A DNA stretch of 7,599 nt from Planctomycetota bacterium (GTDB lineage Bacteria > Planctomycetota > J058 > JARGOJ01), in contig JARGOJ010000416.1 of assembly GCA_029210225.1 (NCBI GenBank), positions 1 to 7,599 on the forward strand, given 5' to 3'. The first letter of the stretch is position 1, and each line of letters starts with the position of its first letter. Position numbers and translations under genes: made by a program. This document shows positions 1-6,556 of this stretch, piece by piece. The notes beneath the pieces are model-generated. The model was not told where the DNA came from. It saw nothing but the letters and a program-made list of their open reading frames with translations, and searched no databases.

Positions 1-259
1 AGCGTTCGTTGAGACTGGTTTTGCGAAGCATTCCCGTCACTCGGATGCGGTGAATACTGATGGCTGGATAGCTACAGCGAAGGGCTAATTCCTGCGGGGG
101 AAGAGACGGGAACTCCTTTCGTAAATCTCGTGCGAGGCGCTCCAGAGCACGTTTGAGAACCTTGCCTTCTCGAAGCGCATTGGGGAAGAGCAGGGGACGA
201 ACAGTGAACACGGAGCTCTTTTCTCCACGCTCAAAGAGGATCGGAATAGTGATTCTCAT
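1..259 (-). CDS. 5' part of an unrecognised gene translationally coupled to the Clp-like/release-factor-like gene
   Basis: The frame opens with ATG at 259-257 and stays open through 86 codons to the window edge, so the C-terminus is missing. Its ATG overlaps the TGA of the upstream gene (ATGA, 259-256), and an AGGAGG Shine-Dalgarno site lies 7 bases before it; both support this start and tight co-expression. The protein begins MRITIPILFERGEKS, continues with a second probable strand (VFTVRPLLF), then a charged helix (KVLKRALERLARDLRKEF) and a further probable strand (ISIHRIRVTG). There is no signal peptide or membrane segment. I do not recognise the family from this fragment. The strand-strand-helix pattern resembles two segments in the N-terminal 200 residues of the AAA+ protein (about 1-55 and 108-155), so the two proteins may share a domain. 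It could be a second AAA+ subunit or an accessory protein; the visible part cannot decide. Confidence 0.8.
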   Translation of the reverse strand, partial: MRITIPILFERGEKSSVFTVRPLLFPNALREGKVLKRALERLARDLRKEFPSLPPQELALRCSYPAISIHRIRVTGMLRKTSLNER

Positions 260-3200
260 TTCAATTCCTCCTCTAGTCTCATCTCAAGCTCTGCTTCCAT
301 TAACTGAGTGACGACTTTGGCCATTTTCATTTTCGTATACGCTTTGGAATCGCCGGTGACTTCATCGTTGATTAATCGATTGCCCTGGTCATAAACACGT
401 CTGATACGGGTGGAGCTGGGCTGCCACTGACCGGCGTCTTCGTCGCTCGGTTTTGTCGACGCGCAAAAGACCTCTGCGACGGTTTTTCTCTTCCCTTTAT
501 GAAACCAATGAGCGCCGTTCTCTCCGTGAAAGTAACTCGCGGCGTGGCTGCCCCTAATATCTAGTCCAATGGAGAGACGACCACTATTTGGTGGCGCTTC
601 GAACTTTGCTTTTTCTTTCATGGATTTGATTCTGAGGAATTGAATAGATGCAGCGAAGCCTCCTGCTTGTCCTCGATTTAGGCCCCAGCTTTGACGCTGA
701 TATGTTGTCACTGAGAAATCTAATTTTGCGGCGACCGTTGTATAAAGCTCGTGCAATTGAGTGAGCCACTCTAATTCGCCGCTAAGAATAAGAAAGGCCC
801 GATTGGGTTGCTTCACCATAAAGCCTGTCAAGACTAGTAATTGCTCTCGACACGCTCTCACTTGTTCTTCAATGAGGGGCTCAAGGACTGCAGGGTCTTC
901 ACCGCTGCTCCCTCCCAGTAAAGTCTGCACCGTGAGCTCTTCCAGCTCTTCGGTATCTCGCATGGCTTGCTTGAAGTTTTCCAGCCATGTTTCAATCCGA
1001 GTCAATCGTGCGGCTTTTTCCCCGTCGAAGACCTCTCGGTTTTTACCGCGCTTCTTCCGCTTCTCCTTCGCCTCAGCGCGCTCCTTCGCCCGCAGCAGCA
1101 TGAAGCGCTCATTGCGTCGTTGCATGGCTTTTTCACCTGCCTCAACGCGCCAGAGTCGCCGTCGAGCGGCGGAGATTGTGTCGGTGAGGAGAAGAAGGGG
1201 GTTGCGTTTGGCGTCTCCGTCGGCGGGGGGAGCTCCGAGGTCTAACTGGAGTTTGTCCTCGGCTTTGACAACTGTGACTTTTCGACCGAGCAAGGCCTGA
1301 CGGCGGCCGAGGGCTTCTGCGAGGGGAGTGACGACATGTTCTTCAAGGGCGCGCTTCAGCGGGCGGGCGCCGTTCGCTTCGTCAAAGCCAAGCTCTGCGA
1401 GCCAATCTTTGACTTCGTCGTTTATGTCAATGTGCAGTTCATTCCGCATGATTCCGTCACGCTTCAACAATCGTTCAATCTCTCTATCAGTAATTTGACG
1501 GATGACATTGGGACTTAGTGAATTGAATGGGACAACGGTGTCAATACGATTTAACAACTCGGGGCGAAAGCTGTCTTCGACGGCTTCGGTGTAGCGGGAT
1601 TGTTGTCCGCCACCCTTTTTATTGAAGCCGAGATCGCCTCGACGTGCGGACACCGCTCCGAGGTTTGAGGTCATGATGATAATTGAGTGACGAAAGCTGG
1701 CCATGCGTCCTTTCGCATCTGTGAGCCGGCCTTCGCCGAGGATTTGAAGGAGAAGGTCGAAGAAGCTATCGTCGGCTTTTTCAAGCTCGTCGAAGAGGAC
1801 CACCGAGAAGGGCGTCTCGCGAAGTTTTTTAGTGAGGTCCCCTTCTCCGGTGCCGAGAGATCCTGTGAGTCGGGCGACGGCGAGGGTGTTTGAGTATTCA
1901 CTCATATCAAAGCGAATGAGGCGCTCTGTGTCGGAGAAGAAAAACTCTGCCAGTGTTTTGGCCATCTCGGTCTTGCCGACCCCGGTGGGGCCCACAAAGA
2001 GCAGAGACATGAGGGGCTTCTCTTTTTCTTCGAGGCCTGCTTTGACTCGGCAGATCAACTCAGAGACCGTTGAGACTGCGTCCTCTTGTCCGATGACTCG
2101 GGCGCCAAGCTTCTCTTTGACTCGTTCAAAAACGAGACGTTGTTCGTCCTGAAGGAGCCATAGTGGGAGCCCTGTTTGCTTAGAAAATGATTTGGTGATG
2201 TGTTGGGCTTCAAGGGCGACGGTGAGTTTCTCTCGGTGAGCCTGGCGCTTGAGTTTCACATCTTTGACGAGGGGATGCTCGGCGACGATGTCCAGTATGA
2301 AGCGGACGCAGCGTCCAGGGAAACTGGCGTAGGGTTCAAAGCGCTTATGCAGAGATAGAGTTGTTTGAAGAGCGCCCTTTGTGAATTCAATGACCTCCCC
2401 AACGGCCGCGTCTTTCCCGACTCTCTCGAGAATTCTTAGGGACTCACTTTCGTTTGGAATGTCCACGTCGATTCGCTCTAAGAGGCCAGTAAAGCCGGGG
2501 TCCATTTCTTCCGCTTTGAGTAGCTCGTCGGCAGTGGCCTCAACAATCAAGACCGTGTCTCCTCGGGAGACGGCTTCTTTCAAATAGGCAGCGACTCCGA
2601 GGGCGGAACCTGAGTGACGTCCAGCTTGGAGCAAGTCAACTAGGGTGGAGGCGTGAAGGATGATTTGTTCGCGCTTTGTTTCTTTGATGATTTTGTCGAC
2701 ACGCTCTTCCAATTCACCGAGGGCGGACATTCCAGCCACGATCCGGGAGCCGCTGCTTAGTAAGATTCGTTTGCCGAGTAGCGGTGGCTCTTGGCCATCG
2801 TTTTCGTCCGTTTTTGGGGGCGTTTTACGAATGATCTCTGAATGGAGACGACGAGCGACTTCGAGAACAATGGAGGTTTTGCCGCTGCCTCGGGGGCCGA
2901 CGATGACCATGCTCCGAGGGCGAGCCTGCTTGATGCTCTCTAGTATGCGAAGGATGTTGGCTTCTTGTTCGTAGCAGCCGAGCTTCGGGTTCTCCTTTTC
3001 TATGAGCTTCATGGCGTCGTCGCTCACTCGATCGAACTCGGGAGTTTTGCGAGGTTGTTTCTCGGATTGATTTCGGATGAAGTCTTTGAGGGAGGGCACC
3101 TCTTCGATGAGTTCGATGGATTCAATGCTCTGTTCGCTCTCGGCGGCAATCTTGAGGACCAACTCACGAAGGTTTCGGATGAGGTCACCACGCATGAGCG

Positions 3201-3609
3201 CTTTGAGGATCTCTTTTGGAACCTCTGTTTCAATCTCTTTTCCTTTTCGGAAAAATAGGCTGAGATTGAGCGCGGGGACATAAGCGCGCCAATTGGGACG
3301 AGATTTCGCTCGGCTTACAATGACATCGAAGGATAGGGTCAGCGCTTCGTTGCTGATGAGTGAATTGGCTTTATGAGGAAGTTCTACAAGGACCTCGCGG
3401 AGCTCGGTCTCTTTGTGAAAAGTGAATTGCTGGAGGGTGCGAGAAGGGAGCTTGTGTATTCGTTGGCTTAAGCCTTCTTCCACAGCGCCGTTTAGGACGA
3501 CGTTGTCGCTGCCGAAGAGACGTAGTTCCGGGTGTCCAAGAACTTCCACTGTTTTGCCGGAGTCCTCGAAGTCACGGCTATAGAACCAAAATTGAAAACA
3601 GGTTTTCAC
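256..3609 (-). CDS. Clp/HSP100-type double AAA+ ATPase fused to a GGQ-less release-factor-like C-terminus
   Basis: The product has 1117 residues. The start is GTG at 3609, with AGAGGAA 8 bases upstream and an in-frame stop at 3634-3636 that rules out an earlier start. Residues 1-200 are a beta-rich N-terminus unlike the Clp_N repeat. AAA module 1 (about 205-445) has Walker A GPRGSGKT (238-245), but Ala320-Ser321 stand where Clp proteins have the Walker B Asp-Glu. No ClpB-type middle domain separates the modules. Module 2 (about 500-760) is complete: Walker A GPTGVGKT (540-547), Walker B VVLFDE (603-608), sensor-1 Asn649, FRPELLNRID with the arginine finger at Arg688, and sensor-2 GARPLKRA (747-754). 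A basic helical linker (about 815-880) leads to a region (885-1117) resembling release-factor domains 1, 2 and 4: GLDIRGSHAASYFHGENGAH matches the RF2 pattern around ISGDYAYGWLRTETGVH. The GGQ domain and SPF tripeptide are absent. AAA+ identity is certain, RF similarity is good by eye, and the role (ATP-driven action on ribosomes or nascent chains) is inferred. Confidence 0.88.
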   Translation of the reverse strand: MKTCFQFWFYSRDFEDSGKTVEVLGHPELRLFGSDNVVLNGAVEEGLSQRIHKLPSRTLQQFTFHKETELREVLVELPHKANSLISNEALTLSFDVIVSRAKSRPNWRAYVPALNLSLFFRKGKEIETEVPKEILKALMRGDLIRNLRELVLKIAAESEQSIESIELIEEVPSLKDFIRNQSEKQPRKTPEFDRVSDDAMKLIEKENPKLGCYEQEANILRILESIKQARPRSMVIVGPRGSGKTSIVLEVARRLHSEIIRKTPPKTDENDGQEPPLLGKRILLSSGSRIVAGMSALGELEERVDKIIKETKREQIILHASTLVDLLQAGRHSGSALGVAAYLKEAVSRGDTVLIVEATADELLKAEEMDPGFTGLLERIDVDIPNESESLRILERVGKDAAVGEVIEFTKGALQTTLSLHKRFEPYASFPGRCVRFILDIVAEHPLVKDVKLKRQAHREKLTVALEAQHITKSFSKQTGLPLWLLQDEQRLVFERVKEKLGARVIGQEDAVSTVSELICRVKAGLEEKEKPLMSLLFVGPTGVGKTEMAKTLAEFFFSDTERLIRFDMSEYSNTLAVARLTGSLGTGEGDLTKKLRETPFSVVLFDELEKADDSFFDLLLQILGEGRLTDAKGRMASFRHSIIIMTSNLGAVSARRGDLGFNKKGGGQQSRYTEAVEDSFRPELLNRIDTVVPFNSLSPNVIRQITDREIERLLKRDGIMRNELHIDINDEVKDWLAELGFDEANGARPLKRALEEHVVTPLAEALGRRQALLGRKVTVVKAEDKLQLDLGAPPADGDAKRNPLLLLTDTISAARRRLWRVEAGEKAMQRRNERFMLLRAKERAEAKEKRKKRGKNREVFDGEKAARLTRIETWLENFKQAMRDTEELEELTVQTLLGGSSGEDPAVLEPLIEEQVRACREQLLVLTGFMVKQPNRAFLILSGELEWLTQLHELYTTVAAKLDFSVTTYQRQSWGLNRGQAGGFAASIQFLRIKSMKEKAKFEAPPNSGRLSIGLDIRGSHAASYFHGENGAHWFHKGKRKTVAEVFCASTKPSDEDAGQWQPSSTRIRRVYDQGNRLINDEVTGDSKAYTKMKMAKVVTQLMEAELEMRLEEELK
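267..272 (-). promoter_or_regulatory. Strong ribosome binding site for the gene at 259-1
   Basis: A perfect AGGAGG on the minus strand sits 7 bases upstream of the ATG at 259. It lies inside the last codons of the AAA+ gene. Together with the ATGA stop/start overlap, it indicates that the downstream gene is translated efficiently from the same mRNA, either by coupling or by independent initiation. Confidence 0.8.
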
Positions 3610-3663
3610 AGGTACAGTTCCTCTTTGTCGCGCTCACTATGAGGCCAACCAAGTTATCAAAAC

Positions 3664-3688
3664 GACACTTACTCGGGGCCTAGGTGTC
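3664..3688. promoter_or_regulatory. Inverted repeat upstream of the AAA+ gene, possible operator
   Basis: On the minus strand the sequence reads GACACCTA, a 9-base spacer, then TAAGTGTC. The two 8-base arms are inverted repeats with one mismatch. The dyad ends about 55 bases before the GTG start, which is where an operator for the AAA+ gene and its partner could lie. It could equally be a small RNA hairpin in the leader. No convincing -35/-10 pair was found beside it; TTGATA at 3660-3655 has no good -10 partner. Confidence 0.25.
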
Positions 3689-3697
3689 ACCGAATCT

Positions 3698-3739
3698 AAA
3701 AAAGGATGGCCCTTTAGAGGGCAAAGAGTTCGCTCTTTG
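3698..3739 (-). terminator. Two stacked hairpins followed by a T run, probable terminator of the 273-residue gene
   Basis: Reading the minus strand downstream of the stop at 3771, a perfect 7-bp hairpin (CAAAGAG-CGAA-CTCTTTG, 3739-3722) is followed at once by a 5-bp hairpin (GCCCT-CTAA-AGGGC, 3722-3709). After five bases there is a run of six T (3703-3698). The T run is a little far from the second stem for a textbook factor-independent terminator, so efficiency is uncertain. If it works, it separates the upstream gene from the AAA+ gene. Confidence 0.45.
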
Positions 3740-3770
3740 ACAAGGTTCTAATCTCCACAGGCGCGGGTGA

Positions 3771-4592
3771 CTACGGAGGTGGATTTACTTTTTGAGCCGC
3801 CGGACCATGACGCTTGTTTGGCAATTGCTCTTCGGGGAGTTCAGTCGTTTTGAGGAACTGTTCTTTGAGCCATTTCTCTGCGCCGATGATATCGTCGGCG
3901 CGAAGCTTGAAATCTTTGATAAGGCGTCCGTCCGACCATGCCAGATGTCTCCAGATCACAAGCAGTGCTGGGTTTCCTCGACCGGTTCGTGCTCGATTCA
4001 GGAGGCCGAGTCCGTAGGTATAGATGTGGACCGTTCGTCGACTATTGGGATTGGCGAGGAGAGAGTCGACGATGGCCATTTCGGGATAGCCGAGGCCGAG
4101 GGAGCTGTGGAGGTCGATGAGAGAATCTTCTATGAGTCGCTGGCTTTGCTTTTTCGTGTGTTTCGTGACCTTCCTCAATTTCAATTTTGGAATCGAGGAG
4201 AGGTATTCGCAAAACTCGCAGCAGCCGACCTTTTGAAGCGACGGGCCTAGTTCATAAGAGGTTTCAAACAGGGCTGCGAAGAGGCGTGCGAACTCTTTGA
4301 ATGATTGTGGTGTGGGTTGGAATTGACGAGGGATAGCATGCAGTTGGGCGGAAAGCCAGGCTTCGGCGGTTTCGCCCATGGAGCCTTGAATGTGAAGGTT
4401 CCTGAAGGGGAAGAACCATGATTCTTGGACTTTTCCCAGCCACTTTACGAATTCGTAGGCTTTGTGTTGAAGGACCAGGCTTCGTTTTAGTTTTCTTTTG
4501 TTGAAGGGCCAATTCTCCTTTCGGGAAACTTCATTCCCGATCGCTAACATCGAAGGGACGCATTGAGAGTCCGACTTAGTAGCGGCTGCCAA
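3771..4592 (-). CDS. Unrecognised soluble protein of about 273 residues
   Basis: I do not recognise this protein. The frame runs from a TTG at 4592 to TAG at 3773-3771. The start is uncertain: neither the TTG nor the ATG at 4550 (residue 15) has a clear Shine-Dalgarno site. The sequence shows no signal peptide or membrane helix. It is basic overall, with a KRKLKRS patch near residues 32-38, a Lys-rich stretch with clustered positive charge at 136-152, a Cys cluster GCCEFCEY (123-130) that is too compact for a standard zinc finger, a Trp-rich segment IWRHLAWSDG (213-222), and a Pro-rich tail ending NPPP. It has the strand and approximate composition of its neighbours. The chitinase gene ends 82 bases upstream, and the AAA+ gene starts 161 bases downstream, beyond a probable terminator. 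Co-transcription with either is unproven. Its length and consistent coding-like composition make it a likely real gene. Confidence 0.65.
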   Translation of the reverse strand: MAAATKSDSQCVPSMLAIGNEVSRKENWPFNKRKLKRSLVLQHKAYEFVKWLGKVQESWFFPFRNLHIQGSMGETAEAWLSAQLHAIPRQFQPTPQSFKEFARLFAALFETSYELGPSLQKVGCCEFCEYLSSIPKLKLRKVTKHTKKQSQRLIEDSLIDLHSSLGLGYPEMAIVDSLLANPNSRRTVHIYTYGLGLLNRARTGRGNPALLVIWRHLAWSDGRLIKDFKLRADDIIGAEKWLKEQFLKTTELPEEQLPNKRHGPAAQKVNPPP

Positions 4593-4620
4593 CTGTTCAA
4601 TAATCGTATGTTTTTGTGAA

Positions 4621-4674
4621 GCAGGGGGAGTCAGATCCCACGGTTGTTATCGAGCATCTGACTCCCGAGCCTGC
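4621..4674 (-). terminator. Long perfect hairpin directly after the chitinase stop codon
   Basis: The arms GGGAGTCAGAT (4626-4636) and ATCTGACTCCC (4656-4666) pair perfectly over 11 bp around a 19-base loop. Outer arms GCAGG (4621-4625) and CCTGC (4670-4674) add 5 bp beyond a 3-base bulge. The structure begins at the base after the TAA of the chitinase gene. No T run follows it on the minus strand (TTCACAAAAACA comes next), so it is not a standard factor-independent terminator. It may protect the 3' end of the mRNA or weaken read-through into the next gene. Confidence 0.5.
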
Positions 4675-6255
4675 TTATGGGTTGTTTGCAATCCACTGTT
4701 TGACGGCGTTTGTCAGGTCGGGGTTTGAGGGATCTTCATGACCCCATTCCCACCAACCGATGCCTCCAAGGACGGCTTGATTGTTGAGAATTGTCTTTTG
4801 AGGATGTAGCAGCGCGTCCATTTTCGCGGTGACAGACTCCGGTGTGGTCCACCAACCACCGGTTCCCATGTTGACTTCCATATAGTCGGGATCGACAGTC
4901 CACGGCGCGCCGGCGGACCAAGCCGCGGATTGGGCGGCGCTCCAAGATTGATTTCCGGAGCTGTAGAAGGGAATGCCGACGATTAACTGATTGGCAGGGA
5001 AACCTTTGCTGAGGACGAAGTTGACGGCGCCGCGAACAGCGGCTTCAAATTGATCGCCGGAGTGACTTGTGAATTGAGCGTTGTTCGCGGCTTTCATGGG
5101 TCCGAGAGCGGGGTTGCGCCAATCATAGCCGAAGAAAAAGCAGTAATCGCATGCGGCACCGAGCTTGGCCCATTCTCGATATCCAATCCAGTTTCCTGGT
5201 CCGGCGCCGAAGATGACGAGGTGTTGGCTGTTATTGGCTTTCACCGCAGCGTAGAGTTCAGTCATGAGGGTTGTGAAGTCTTGGCCCTGACGGACGCCTG
5301 CGGGCCATTCGTAGTCGATATCCACGCCGTCATATCCGAAGGAATTGATGGATTGAATGATGTTCTGAATGAAGTTCGCACGGTTCGTTGGGTTGGAGGC
5401 AATGGTGTCAAAGAGGGAGGGGGCAACGGTCGCGCCGCCAATGCTCATGACAATCTTCTTACCGGCGTTGTGAACGGCGGTGGGGAGTGGGACGTCGGGA
5501 GCGGTGGCCCAAGGCCAGGTCCTGAAGTCGTTGAAATTGCCGTTTTCGCTGAGGTTGCCTTGGGCATCAGGGGTGATGAAGCCGTGAATGACGACATCGA
5601 CGGCGGAGTAGTCGAGTTGTGGTATCTGCGCGGTGTATCCGAAGCGAAGGCTCTCAACATAGGCCATGACCATCCGCTGTGTCCCGGCTGGAGGGGTAGG
5701 AGGAGGGCTGGTGGCGGGGTCGTCATTGAGAATGGTGCAACTGACACTGTTGTTGCTGAGGGTTGCGTTTCTGACGTTGGAGAGCTCGACAGAGAAGGTC
5801 TCATCGGGTTCAGCGTTGGTGTCTCCGTTGACGAGCACATCAATTGTCTTGGTGACTTCCCCAGGTTGAAAACTCATTTGTCCTTGCAGTTGGACGTAGT
5901 CTGAAGGGGCGCTTGCGCTGCCGTCTTTCGATTGGAAGTCGACGGTCACAAGGGAGGACGCGCTTTGGCTAAGATTGAGAGTCCACCGGAACACGGAGTT
6001 CCCGGAGTTCCCTTCATTCATGGGGCTTGGCGCGCTCAGCGTCAGCACCGCGAGAGCAGGTGTTGGCGTAGGCGTCGGTGTTGGCGCAGGTGCTGGCGTT
6101 GGTGTCTGGCTTGGGGTGGCAGAGGGGGCTGGTCCGGAACCTCCTCCTCCACTGCTACCGCAGGCGCTAAGTGTAAGAATAGATGTGAGCATGACACTCA
6201 TGAATCGTGAACTAAATCGTTGTTTTCGATTTGAATTCAATTTGGAAAGTCTCAT
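4675..6255 (-). CDS. Secreted lipoprotein chitinase: Calx-beta domain plus glycoside hydrolase family 18
   Basis: The product has 526 residues. The start is ATG at 6255, with AGGAGA 5 bases upstream. A basic n-region (KLNSNRKQR) and hydrophobic core lead to the lipobox LSAC with Cys32 as the lipidated residue. Gly at +2 gives no inner-membrane retention signal, so an outer-membrane location is expected in a Gram-negative. A low-complexity Gly/Ser then Pro/Thr linker (33-68) is followed by a Calx-beta domain (about 69-178, with DTNAEPDETFSVELSN at 145-160), a second Pro-rich linker, and a GH18 barrel (about 192-526). The barrel has SIGG (271-274), the catalytic DGVDIDYE (309-316, proton donor Glu316), FGYDWR (375-380) equivalent to the family's M-x-Y-D site, and a terminal strand with WWEWG (501-505). 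It should hydrolyse chitin or related beta-1,4-GlcNAc polymers at the cell surface. A peptidoglycan or glycan-binding role within GH18 is less likely, given the intact DxxDxDxE motif. The neighbours offer no clear pathway link. Confidence 0.92.
   Translation of the reverse strand: MRLSKLNSNRKQRFSSRFMSVMLTSILTLSACGSSGGGGSGPAPSATPSQTPTPAPAPTPTPTPTPALAVLTLSAPSPMNEGNSGNSVFRWTLNLSQSASSLVTVDFQSKDGSASAPSDYVQLQGQMSFQPGEVTKTIDVLVNGDTNAEPDETFSVELSNVRNATLSNNSVSCTILNDDPATSPPPTPPAGTQRMVMAYVESLRFGYTAQIPQLDYSAVDVVIHGFITPDAQGNLSENGNFNDFRTWPWATAPDVPLPTAVHNAGKKIVMSIGGATVAPSLFDTIASNPTNRANFIQNIIQSINSFGYDGVDIDYEWPAGVRQGQDFTTLMTELYAAVKANNSQHLVIFGAGPGNWIGYREWAKLGAACDYCFFFGYDWRNPALGPMKAANNAQFTSHSGDQFEAAVRGAVNFVLSKGFPANQLIVGIPFYSSGNQSWSAAQSAAWSAGAPWTVDPDYMEVNMGTGGWWTTPESVTAKMDALLHPQKTILNNQAVLGGIGWWEWGHEDPSNPDLTNAVKQWIANNP
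6058..6117 (-). repeat. Low-complexity DNA encoding the Pro/Thr linker of the chitinase
   Basis: On the plus strand this is a run of imperfect GGTGTTGGC/GGCGTAGGC-like units. On the coding strand they encode alternating Pro, Thr and Ala (residues 47-66). It is a surface-exposed flexible linker, and such runs change length readily by slippage. Confidence 0.7.
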
Positions 6256-6295
6256 TATTATCTCCTGAATGTGAGGAATGTCCTCTTTCTGACCT

Positions 6296-6323
6296 TTTGT
6301 AGAAAGCTTTTCCTGTAATTCAA
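6296..6323 (-). promoter_or_regulatory. Possible sigma-70-type promoter for the chitinase gene
   Basis: On the minus strand, TTGAAT (6323-6318) and TACAAA (6301-6296) are separated by 16 bases. Each matches the -35 or -10 consensus at four of six positions. The predicted transcript would start near 6289 and have a leader of about 35 bases containing the AGGAGA site. This is a match by eye only, in an AT-rich area where chance matches are common. Confidence 0.3.
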
Positions 6324-6556
6324 TAGCCGGAGATAGACTTGGATCGTGCGAGAAAAATGAAGGAGCATTGTCATTTTTTTTTGCAGTGCTTTCTTCACCG
6401 CTGGAATCACTCGCTTCGCGTAATTTACAGATCGATAATAGTTTCAGGATCTCTCGCTTTGATCTCGTGAATTAGGTTTTATAGTAACTTGAGAGGATTA
6501 TCTTGTGTTTTATGCAGCAGATGTGCGTGTTTTAACGATTTAGGTTAGTGGCTTTG

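Noticed and set aside
761..1300. Plus-strand open frame opposite the AAA+ gene
   Set aside because: It is Ser/Arg-rich, typical of the complement of a coding strand rich in Glu/Leu/Arg codons, and lies fully within the AAA+ gene.
3632..3660. TTGATA with ATAGTG as a promoter for the AAA+ gene
   Set aside because: The spacing is 14 bases and the -10 match is poor.
5050..5904. Long plus-strand open frame opposite the chitinase gene
   Set aside because: It is the mirror of a strongly supported coding sequence with a lipobox and GH18 catalytic motif. Its translation is Gly/Val-rich without any recognisable domain.
6258..6374. Minus-strand 38-codon frame ending just before the chitinase ATG, possible leader peptide
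   Set aside because: It has only a weak ribosome binding site, a basic composition with no recognisable feature, and begins directly after a run of nine A; chance is likely.
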